Shown here: positions 55,408 to 64,000 of the stretch, piece by piece | How the letters are laid out: each line of letters opens with the position of its first letter | Numbering within the stretch: position 1 is the stretch's first letter | Origin: Melampsora larici-populina 98AG31 | Lineage: Eukaryota; Basidiomycota; Pucciniomycetes; Pucciniales; Melampsoraceae | DNA: 64,000 nucleotides | NCBI RefSeq assembly: GCF_000204055.1 | Contig: NW_006768767.1 | Span: 2,668,399 to 2,732,398, forward strand | Direction of reading: 5' to 3' | Notes under the pieces: generated by a model | The model's input: the letters and a program-made list of their open reading frames with translations, nothing else | The model's database searches: none | What the model was told of the DNA's origin: nothing | Program-made: the position numbers and the translations under genes

Positions 55408-56944
55408 CGCTGTTCATTCCATTTTGACAAGAGGCAATAAAAGATAGTCGATCAATATAGTCGAAGTTTGGGCTGTGTTATGATGCCACCGGTCCTCACA
55501 TGTTGAATCCCCAGCTTGTCGAGTCAAGGCTGATAGCTCGCAGCAACATCAACATTGGCTTTCTTGCGACTAGGTTTGAGGTAAATCAGAGCACTTCGGG
55601 CCTCATTGAGCAGTCCTACTTTGTCCGCGCGGCCACTACCTTGTCCAATGTGGTTGCAACCTCAGCCCGGCTTTTCGCATGCATACATAGCTATCCATTT
55701 GTGATACAGTGAGAGTCGAGACAACTAATCGGGTCCCTTTCACGACTCGAAACATCCCAGGTGGTATCAACCTTCGAATTGCGGCCTCTGATATCAGAAC
55801 GAAAGATCCACCGAATATCAAGATATGCAGCCGTTCCGCGAGCAAGCAGGTTCGGTCTCCCCTGGCACTCGGACATCATGTCTATAAAGCTGGATTTGTC
55901 TTTTCGTAATCCTTGTTTGTTGTTTGATAGATACCAAGGCTCGAGCCCGGCACGTGATACATGGTCCACAGCTTTGAAGTTCTCAAGGTAGCGAGCTGGT
56001 TGCCTTCACTTATCTCATTGAATCAAAGGCCTGCCCAGATGCAAGGAGCCTCAAGACCAACGCAGGATATCAAGTTGCAACCAAAAGAGATCACAAACAA
56101 TTGACGCTCCTCTTTTCTGCTAGTACAACTGCAAGATAACGCATGACTTTTGCTTTGACATGGCGACAGAAGGCCCTAGATAGTAAATGACCATGGGCCG
56201 ACCGGGTCAAATGTGCGTACAGAGGCTTCATCGGTATATCCATCGGTAGCCAAATGTTAAAGGAGGGTGGCTAGATGCAACACGACCCGGCTCAGGAAGT
56301 CGATTTCGCTTTGCAGACGCAAACTTTTGCTGACAAGCTTGAACATCTGGTCGGGGCAGACAATGTATGCTGAGATTTGAGGTGTCGTTTTTCAGCGTGT
56401 AAAGATGTGGAACGAAAGAACGGCCACGTGTCAAAACAGGAGAAGCCCACAAAGTCATGACCGCTCGGGAAGGTTAAAGCGACCAAGATTTAAGGTGGTC
56501 TGTGCGAGCAGTTCATGTAGCTCGGTTCCTGACAGCCAAGAAGTCTCCATTCAACTTCACCAATCCCTTCCAACCATCGATTACCCATTCGTCTCACCCA
56601 GAAGTGCTTCATGCATCTCAAATGACCTATTCTGGAGCCTCAATCACATTTTGGCCTGCCCGAAGTTGCACCACCAAAGCTCGACCTCCATCATCAGTTT
56701 TCAAATCGCAGGAAACACCGCTTGCTCGTCCGCCGTATTTTTCACACCATGAACAAAGGAAACTCACGACCTCCAATGAGATCAACTCCAACGCCCGCCT
56801 CGTCTGTTTTTGCTCATTATTTGGAACTGGGTTGAGCTCTGCTGACGCATTTTTTCCGTTTGATACCACAGGGTTTGGAGGACTCGGACAAGTCGGGCAA
56901 TTACTCCGTTTCCTTGTTATAGTTTGAACTCCAGCAGGCCGGAG
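55408..56944. other. Intergenic or unrecognised; no supported gene
   Basis: GC content is somewhat higher than in neighbouring spacers, and several overlapping open frames exist on both strands (for example 56502-56927 plus). None shows a recognisable domain or repeat consistent with one frame. Confidence 0.3.
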
Positions 56945-56964
56945 GTCAGATACGTCTCAAACCC

Positions 56965-57561
56965 GAATCAAGATGCCACCCTGGACACTTTCAGCGAGCT
57001 GGATTACAATGAGGTCTTACAGGACACCCCGACGCATTCCCCAGGTAGGTTGTGATACGCCTGATTCTCCTCGCTTTCACTGACCAGCCTTTTATTTATG
57101 CTTTAGCGCTTCAATAATAAGCCTGTGCTAACCTCAAGTATAAAAACGAGATCGGCGTACATTTGCCCAGCGAAGCCGATGGCTTGGTGGCGACCCCAAC
57201 TAAATCTCAAGGTAAGAATATTGTATTATCCTCTACTTTCTTTCTTCCTTGCTTTCACTAACTAGTAACCAGGCTTTTCTTTATGTTCTAGCGCTCCAAT
57301 CCCAAACCGGGGCTGACTGGCTGGTAAGCACGAGATCGACCTCACTTTGTCCAGCGAGGGCGATGGAATGGAGGCTACCCCGACTAAATATCAAGGTAAG
57401 ATGTTTCTCACATAATCTGATTTCAGCTTCAACTGCTAAGTGTTTTTTTACCTTTAGTCTTTCCACACTCCCCTGATCCAATCCCCAAAATGATGAACGA
57501 GATTGACCTCACTGCCACAAGCGAGCCGGATGCTATACAGGCCACCCCAAGGGATCTCGAG
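56965..57561 (+). pseudogene. Decayed locus with repeated exons
   Basis: Three diverged units recur at 57148, 57332 and 57499, each reading as (N/H)EI(G/D)(V/L)..(P/S)SE.D...ATP, followed by a splice donor (GTAAGA, GTAAGA-like, GTAAAA). A leading exon ends DTPTHSP before GTAGG. Acceptors TTTAG/TCTAG precede each unit. Unit 1 carries two consecutive TAA codons in the otherwise matching frame and unit 2 is one base out of phase, so a continuous protein is not possible as it stands. Function unknown. Confidence 0.45.
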
Positions 57562-57688
57562 GTAAAATGCTTGAGATCCCATTATGTTGTAATTTCATTC
57601 TATTGTGATTTCCCAGCTAACGTTCATTTTCTCTACTGTTCCTTTTTGCTGATTCAGGGGGCCCTTATCCGTCTGATGTGACCTGTAT

Positions 57689-58054
57689 GTGCGAGCTCAG
57701 TGTTGCTTTCACTCTTTATTTACCAAAAGGGGGAAACACGCCGAAGGAGTCATCAAAGGCTCTAGTTATTCCCCCGTACCACTCCCATCAACTCAGAAGC
57801 TGTTTGATACAGGTTTTAAAACCTTGGTCTCCCTCAAGAACTGTCTGTTTGTCATTGCCAGCGAGATTGACCCCTGCAACAATGACAGTGAGGGCATGAA
57901 GGTCATTCTGAAGTTTGCTGATGCCGGCAACCTTGTCAAGATCCTTGCGCATGTCAAAGGACATGAACAATTTGCAAAGGGCAAGTTTACCCCCTTAACT
58001 TCCAATGCCCTAGTGGTTCTCTTCTTTGCCTCTTGCTTGAGGGACAAAATGTAA
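57689..58054 (+). CDS. Unidentified ORF downstream of the repeated-exon locus
   Basis: 121 codons. The C-terminal two-thirds read like protein (STQKLFDTGFKTLVSLKNCL, FVIASEIDPCNNDSEGMK, ADAGNLVKILAHVKGHEQF). It may be the 3' exon of the decayed upstream gene, because it starts within 130 bp of unit 3. No domain recognised; start uncertain. Confidence 0.3.
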   Translation: MRAQCCFHSLFTKRGKHAEGVIKGSSYSPVPLPSTQKLFDTGFKTLVSLKNCLFVIASEIDPCNNDSEGMKVILKFADAGNLVKILAHVKGHEQFAKGKFTPLTSNALVVLFFASCLRDKM

Positions 58055-58318
58055 GATGTGTCCATGAAAGAAGTAATGTCATAAGAATGGAATTACCAAA
58101 AGGGAATTTGATTAATTATAGATACACATTCTGCACACATGAGGGAGATGCACTAAGCAGCACAGTGCTCTGCTAATTTAAGGAGGAAGCTTACCAATTA
58201 GAAGGTCTTTCCTCCCTCCTCTTGTACCTCAACAATTTATCATCCCACTTCCATTCATCATACTTGCACTCCAAAGTTAAACTCTTATAATTCACTACCA
58301 TTTGCAAATTTTTCACTA
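58055..58318. other. Intergenic
   Basis: No feature seen. Confidence 0.4.
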
Positions 58319-58492
58319 CAGTCAACTCTCTGAAATCTGGTCCTCTGAAATTTGAAATCCGGTAAAATCCAGTTGGAATTCTGTCCACCCACTTGGTCTC
58401 CAAGCAGGGATTTCAGCTCTGGAATCCAGTGACCTCTGCTATCCGGTACAAAAAGTGTCCACCAAGTGCACTCAACTAGAGAGGTTTGACTG
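58319..58492. mobile_element. 174-bp pogo-like MITE
   Basis: The left end CAGTCAACTCTCTGAAAT and the right end, read inward, CAGTCAAACCTCTCTAGTTG form Tigger/pogo-type TIRs. TA precedes the left end; the right flank is TG, so one side of a TA duplication may have mutated. Inner words ATCCGGT/TCCAG are also inverted. Confidence 0.6.
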
Positions 58493-58856
58493 TGTTAACA
58501 AAATTTTAATACATATTCATTCACACACAAACTTAGACTTTTTTTCCTTTCCAATACTAGACCAAGGTCAAATCCAACTTTTCAAACAATAATCCTACCC
58601 TCCAAATTGTGATTACACCACACCTATCCTATAGACTTCTATTACACCCACATTTCATTGTCACACTACATTCAGAGTTTCAATAACACCTACCCAAGAG
58701 TTGAATAACACCCAATCAACCTTACTTTCAGATCTACATGTATTGTGACTTCATTTGACATCCTCAGTTAAACTAAATAAAACCTTTGCCACCAAGACAA
58801 CTCAATTGTAAAGCAATGAACTATGACAAAGGCAATGACAGCAACCAACAACACTA

Positions 58857-61471
58857 CAGTTGCCTCTGTGATAACCAATAACCATTTATTTGGGACCAAA
58901 TCTATTGGTTTTGACCGAGTCTCTGTTTTGTCAATTCTCTGTCAAAACCAATAGATTTTAAATTGCACTAAAACTATCGCTTATGACAAAGATATATTTG
59001 TAGAGTGAGTGATTACAAAGGAGCTTGAGAAAGGAAATTTGTGAGGGTTTGCTGCTTGGCAGCTTTGACACGGACTACACAACAATGTCTCACAGATGCC
59101 CTAATAGCCCGCTTGCATCCTTTCACTACCTTGGTATCCTCATAGGCCAAATAGCCCATCATGATCTCAGAAGCTGTCAGAAATGCTTGATGAGTTGGTC
59201 GAGGTGGTGGTGGTGTGTTTTCAATTGAAGCCTTTTCTTTCATCTCTTCTTGAATGCTTTCAACAATCTCTTCAGGAGTCCATTCTTCTAACCCACTCGA
59301 GTGTTCACCAATTGGATTCAGGAGATTTGAAATTGACATGTGGTTTGGTGTATGAACAATCTTCATAGTTTCAAGGCTGTCCAAGTCAGCAATTAAAGCT
59401 TCTCTAGCTTTGTTGTCAATGATTGGGTCTGAATCAAAGTCTTCAGAAGGTGGATTATCATTTCTGATCTTGACTGATCCGTCTAGATTTTGATCTGACA
59501 GAATGCCGGACTTTTTCCAGCAGTTCGCAATTGTTGTATTGGTGACCCTATACCAGGCCTCGGAAGCGAGTTTCATAGCGTCCAGTTGATGGATTGTGTA
59601 GATCTCGCCAACTGGGGTGTTGAGCTCATAATGATTGATTGCATAATTAATAAATTCAGACCAATAATAACACTTGAAGTTGGCAATGATGCCCGCATCA
59701 AGTGGTTGTACGTGATATGTGAGATTTGGAGCAAAGAATTCAAGTTGAATGTTTGTTAGAGGTTTGTATGGGTTGACTGTATGACCAGAAAAGTTGTCGA
59801 CAAGGAGTAGAATCTTGCGGCCCTCTATTTTGAGCTCTTGGTCCCAGGAATCGATCCATTCTATAAAACAGCTTGTCTGCATCCAAGCTTTTGTATTGTT
59901 CCGGTAGTAAAATCCAAGCTGCTTGCCCAACTTTCCATGAAAGCATACAGGTTTGTTAGCTTTTCCTATGATAAGAGGTCGGCGTTTATCGGATCTGTCG
60001 GCATTGGTGGCAAAAGCATACGTCAGACAACGCTTGTCTGACTTGATCCCGGACTTTGCATTAAATGCTAAGGCCTTATCCGGAGGCATGCTACAGAAGT
60101 TTCAAATACATCAACAATTCTTAACAAATTTAAAACTGCGGTATTGCAGACTTACCCATAAAAAAGGCCGGTTTCATCCATGTTATAGATGTTGGCAAGA
60201 TCGTATGAATCAGTGATTGCACGGACACAGGCTCTTTCTGCAGAAACAGTTTCAGGTGAAGCTGAGGCTGCCTCGCCGTGTCATTTAATCAAACATAGTC
60301 CTATCCGGCTTTTGAAGCTTGTCAACCATCCGTTGGAAAGATTGAGTCGATCCTCATTTGGTATCTTGAAGAGGTCTGCCAAGCGATGCCACATCACACG
60401 TAGGATTGTGCCAGTCAAGATTAGACCCAAATGTTCAGCCTGAGTAACACAAGTCTCAGGTGCGTGGTTCACTTGGGGATGCTTGGTTAGAATTTTTTGC
60501 TTGGCATGAACACCACTGCCAGAATTATAATCAGCAGACATCCTTGTCTCTTTAGCCAACCATTGCAAAAGCCAAGGCTGTCCAAATCGCAAGTTGGGAT
60601 AGACTTCTTTGAATCTTTTTGCAGTCTTGGTTTGTATCCCCCCATTGGCGTGATGCCAATTCATAATCTCAATTCGTTGAGAAAGTGTCGGGTTGACCTT
60701 CTTTACATCTTTATTGTTTGTATTTGTAGGCATCTTTTTGGCGGAAGGCTTTGGGGGTAAAAGGTCCATACATTTACGCTTTTCTGGAAGGAAAGTTCAA
60801 AGTTCAATCCATCATTGGGTGAGCTTGAAGTTGACACTGTCAGTTAAAAGTATGTAGACTCACTAGTATTATTCAATGCTTTTGAATTCACTGGACCAGG
60901 CTGGTCAGCCTTGAGGATCAGGACCTCCAATGTTGCTTTCTCCTCCTTGTTGAACTTGGTGGCGGCGCGAGCAACATCACCAACTTCTTTAATTCGACTT
61001 GTCACCCTCCACTCGTCAACAAGGTTGGCTGATTGATCCATGAACTGTTCATCAGCTTTGGTGAGTTTCTTTCATGAGCTGATTAGTTCTTTCAAAGGTT
61101 TCAACCAAGCATCATTCTTGGTTTGCAATGTTTTAAACCCTTTTTCAATGTGAGAGATCGTGTACTTGGAAAGGTCTTTGCGAAGTATTATTGTAGAACT
61201 TATGAATGTTGATGTGAAGTGAAGATTCTGCAATGAAAAATGTAGTATGAAGGGAAAAAAATACAAAAGAAACGTAACCACAAGTCACATGACCCGCTAA
61301 ATTATCGGTTTTATACCCAGGAACCCAAAAAAAAAGTATTGGTTATTGGAAATGACAGGTTTATTGGTTTTTCGACAAAATTTACCGCAAATAAAATATA
61401 TTTGCCCAAAAAACTATTGGTTTTCCAAGAGTATTGGTTTTGATGTGTATTGGTTATCTGAGAGGCAACTG
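58857..61471 (-). mobile_element. pogo-family DNA transposon with both ends
   Basis: TIRs CAGTTGCCTCTGTGATAACC (58857) and, inward from the right, CAGTTGCCTCTCAGATAACC (61471) are nearly identical. Each is flanked by TA (58855-58856; 61472-61473), the Tc1/mariner-pogo target duplication. ATTGGTTTT-type words recur just inside both ends (58905-58965; 61340-61455), a candidate transposase-binding array. Total 2615 bp. Confidence 0.85.
59013..61227 (-). pseudogene. pogo/Fot-type transposase, interrupted by two TGA codons
   Basis: Exons in phase are about 60864-61227, 60156-60783 and 59013-60090. After a Lys-rich KKRKC segment comes a CENP-B/psq-type helix-turn-helix region (TLSQRIEIMNWHHANGG, FGQPWLLQWLAKE, LSNGWLTSFKSR). 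The DDE_1 domain follows, with the three catalytic aspartates in IYNMDETGLFYG, LLVDNFSGH and VQPLDAGIIANF, then a C-terminal tail. TGA codons interrupt the frame at 60281-60283, where the family has a basic residue before HGEA, and at 61072-61074. All catalytic residues survive, so inactivation looks recent. The first exon's start is unclear. Confidence 0.87.
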
Positions 61472-61513
61472 TATCAGGGCAAGCAGACAGGTCAGAGGTT
61501 TAGAAGCCACTCC

Positions 61514-63999
61514 TCAGAAAAAACTTAACAAGGCACATACCTTGGCCGCAAACTTGTCTGCTGAGCAGGTTGTTGCAAAATCAACTGCAACTGGAACAGG
61601 CGTAACAATTACAACAAATAAGGATAAAGGTAAACAACCAGAACTAACACGCAAACGGTCCCGCCGGGGACTACAACTGCGCTGCAGCAGTGCAGAGGGT
61701 GTCCCGCGGTCAAAGTGACCTGAAGTGTCCCTGTGGTACAGCTGGGTTGTTGTGCGGGTTTCACTGCGGTTATACCGGGTTGCCGTCGCAGCAAGGCGAC
61801 CGCAGGGGGTACCCTGCGACGCACCGTTAAGGGAAGTGAGAATTTCCCACCTACTGTTTGCCAAGTCAGTAGGACTCAGGAGATTGACTACAATAATAAT
61901 TTTGTTTCCTGATGTTTAAACCTCACTCCTGTTATGTTTCACCAAATATTAAGTAGATGAATCTTTTGCGGTATTTTTGTGCTTTCACTGAGATTGACTG
62001 CTGCCGGCGATGCACAGCAATTTTTTCAGCCGTGCCGGCTTTGCAAGCCAGGAATTGGTCACTGCAACCGCACTGCAATTTTTTTGCCACAACACTGGTG
62101 GTTCACCGCGCAATAGTTGTGGAAGGGCCCAGGGGTGTGGCGGAACACTGTGCTTTGTTTGTGTGTTGCCGGAACCTACCACCAAAGACTTTAGTCAATC
62201 CAAAGCACCCCAGCCCAAGCACCAAAACAACCTATTCATTGGACATATTGCTATTCCATTTCCATGTGTGATCAGGACTCCAAAAGAAGACTCAGACAAA
62301 TCATCATCAGATTTAGAAGATTTACCAAATGATTGACAGAGACAAGCCCAATTCAGACAACTTGTCAGTCTCTTCTGAGCAGCCCAAAGAGGCTAACCCA
62401 ATGATGGCTCTGCAATACTCCCCTCCTATTGGCTCATCAAATGAAGTAAATGAGAATGATGATCAAAGCTACACCTTGGATTCCAGTAGCGAAACAAGCA
62501 ATAGCAATCCAAACTTGAGTAGAAAATCAGACAATTTGGAGAAGCAACCAAGAAAGGTAATAAAAATGTTACTAGATAATGGTCATTCCACTTCAATTGT
62601 TACAAAACATTCTGTCCAACCATATACAACCCTCTGAGTTCCATCCATACATGAGATCTGTTATTTTATATCCCCTTTCCACAGTAACCAAATCCTAAAA
62701 TAGCTCACCTTGAGTTAGAGCGCCTCATGGGAAACATGGGAAGAGAATAGAAACATTGATAAGACTCTGACTTTATGGTGCAGACAATTGTCCTGCCAGT
62801 GTTTAAATCCGCAGAAAAGAAAGGGTACTCACAATTCACCCCTAGAGACTGAGTTGAATGTCTTCTAAAAATTTCATAACTTGCTTGGATAAGATACACT
62901 TCAAACTATCACTTGTTTTGATTGAATCTTTCCTGTTGTCCTGAATACCAGAAAAGAAACAAAAGGGAGAAAATAAGGTGAAGAAGAAGTTGGATGACAC
63001 ACATAATGAAATCAAATGATTCAAGAAGATTGCAAAAGTAAAACCTTCTTCAGCAGCTAATAAATCTAAAAGAAGATCAGGAAAGCCATCCAAGAAGAAG
63101 AAATGAAGCAAGGGGAAAGGAGTCAAAGTTAAGATAGGAGCTATTCATAACTCCAGCTTGATTCCACTCCAGCCTTTCTGGAGGAAACAGATCAAGAAAC
63201 TTACCAAGTGTATTCCTCTAACACTCTTTGACCAGACTTTTGCATTGGAAAATAAAGAAGAACACAACAGACAGAATCACTCATCATCCTCAAAGACTTA
63301 AAAAATAAAGGTCTAGATGCACTGTCTGAATTCAAAATGAGCTATGGAGAATGAACAGAGAACATGAGTCTCTTCAAACAATACTTAGTTTTACACAACC
63401 AACAGGAGGTGACTGAGAGGTTGAACTATCACATAAAGAACGTGAAACATGAAGTGAGCTACTTTATAAACAATGTGTCATGACCTTCCCCTGGAATCAC
63501 TAGCAGAATTTACTTACGTAACTGATATATATCAAAAGATAGATGCTCAACTGAATGCTAGATGACAGCCCTAGGATATGACATTCTATGTAGAAGAAAT
63601 ATCTTTGTTGACAGAGAAGATGCAGAGCAATGAAAGACATTGGTGTCTTTGTTAACAAATATGAAAACAAAGCAAAAGACAAGTCATTGACATTTGGAGA
63701 ATCAAATGGAGGCAAAGCAAATCCCTACACTAAGGGAGGGAAACTGGAATTCAAACACCCTGAAACTGGAGATCCCATGTGAATGTTTGAGCACTTGAAC
63801 GGTTAATTGATTGTCTAATTGTCTAATGAATTGAGTTTATTATATTAGACCAAGACCTCAACCAGTAGCCTTGGGTTCAAAAGACAGCACGGTCCACCAA
63901 AGACAAAGAGCACCACATCCTCCACGCCACAGCCATCAGAGCTTTGCTCCAGCCTTCCCACAACACCAACCAGGGACAAGATTTGACCCTAATCTACCA
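61514..63999 (+). pseudogene. Degenerate retroelement-like (Gag-type) region
   Basis: Fragments in shifting plus-strand frames read as charged, low-complexity protein: NKDKGKQPELTRKR near 61620, DSDKSSSDLEDLP near 62300, IDRDKPNSDNLSVSSEQ near 62330, LKDLKNKGLDALSEFKMSYG near 63290 and GGKANPYTKGGKLEFKHPE near 63720. This resembles Gag of rust LTR elements that has decayed with many stops, but no zinc knuckle or polymerase motif was seen. The region may continue beyond the window. Confidence 0.35.
61655..62190. repeat. GC-rich insert inside the degenerate region
   Basis: CCGC/GCGG-rich words (GCAGCGCAG, CGGTTATACCGG, CCGTCGCAGCAAGG, GCCGTGCCGGC) set this block apart from its AT-rich flanks. 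It splits the Gag-like fragments. It is probably a non-autonomous element; clear ends were not identified. Confidence 0.35.
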
Positions 64000-64000
64000 A

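Noticed and set aside
59025..60443. Plus-strand ORFs of 60-87 codons
   Set aside because: They are shadows of the pogo transposase exons on the minus strand.

Overview
The window is a transposon-rich stretch of a fungal nuclear genome. Host genes have short GT-AG introns (about 55-95 bp) with CT-rich acceptors, and one encodes Mdm12, a fungal ERMES-complex subunit. The range of elements (Ty3/gypsy, Copia, DIRS-type, hAT, PIF/Harbinger, pogo, several MITE-like repeats), the AT-rich intergenic DNA and the expanded genes for small secreted proteins suggest a basidiomycete, most likely a rust fungus (Pucciniales). No marker fixes the species. All calls come from reading the sequence; no database search was run.

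Layout. 1-4 kb: a minus-strand Ty3/gypsy gag enters from the left edge, and its LTR-like end abuts a plus-strand gypsy integrase that keeps its 3' LTR (2410-2805); a related LTR remnant lies inverted near 3.7-4.0 kb. 4.9-13.4 kb is the conserved core: MDM12 (-), a secreted Gly/Pro/Ala-rich repeat protein (-, four exons), UTP6 (-, seven exons) and, divergently from a 278-bp spacer, an ER FKBP-type prolyl isomerase (+). 15.1-26.4 kb is a transposon stack. It holds a TIR-bounded segment carrying a decayed hAT transposase gene, then a PIF/Harbinger-type element into which a Copia retrotransposon (98% identical LTRs, 5-bp TSD AACAC) has inserted.

27.7-30.3 kb holds two inverted-repeat elements. 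30.4-36 kb is a tandem segmental duplication with two paralogous predicted secreted proteins. 37.5 kb has a 251-bp MITE. 37.8-43.4 kb is mostly empty. 43.4-48.7 kb is a DIRS-type tyrosine-recombinase retrotransposon (spliced ORF1, RT/RNase H, recombinase). 51.1-53.3 kb is a multi-exon gene built by tandem duplication of a two-exon unit. 57 kb is a second, decayed repeated-exon locus. 58.9-61.5 kb is a complete-ended pogo element. The right end is a degenerate retroelement-like region.

Three themes recur. First, accessory genes grow by local duplication (whole gene at 31-36 kb, exon pairs at 51-53 kb, exons at 57 kb, peptide repeats at 7-8 kb). Second, transposase and gag frames are repeatedly broken by in-frame TGA where arginine is expected, as CpG transitions (CGA to TGA) would produce. 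Third, host housekeeping genes are confined to about 9 kb, and almost all the rest is mobile DNA or its debris.
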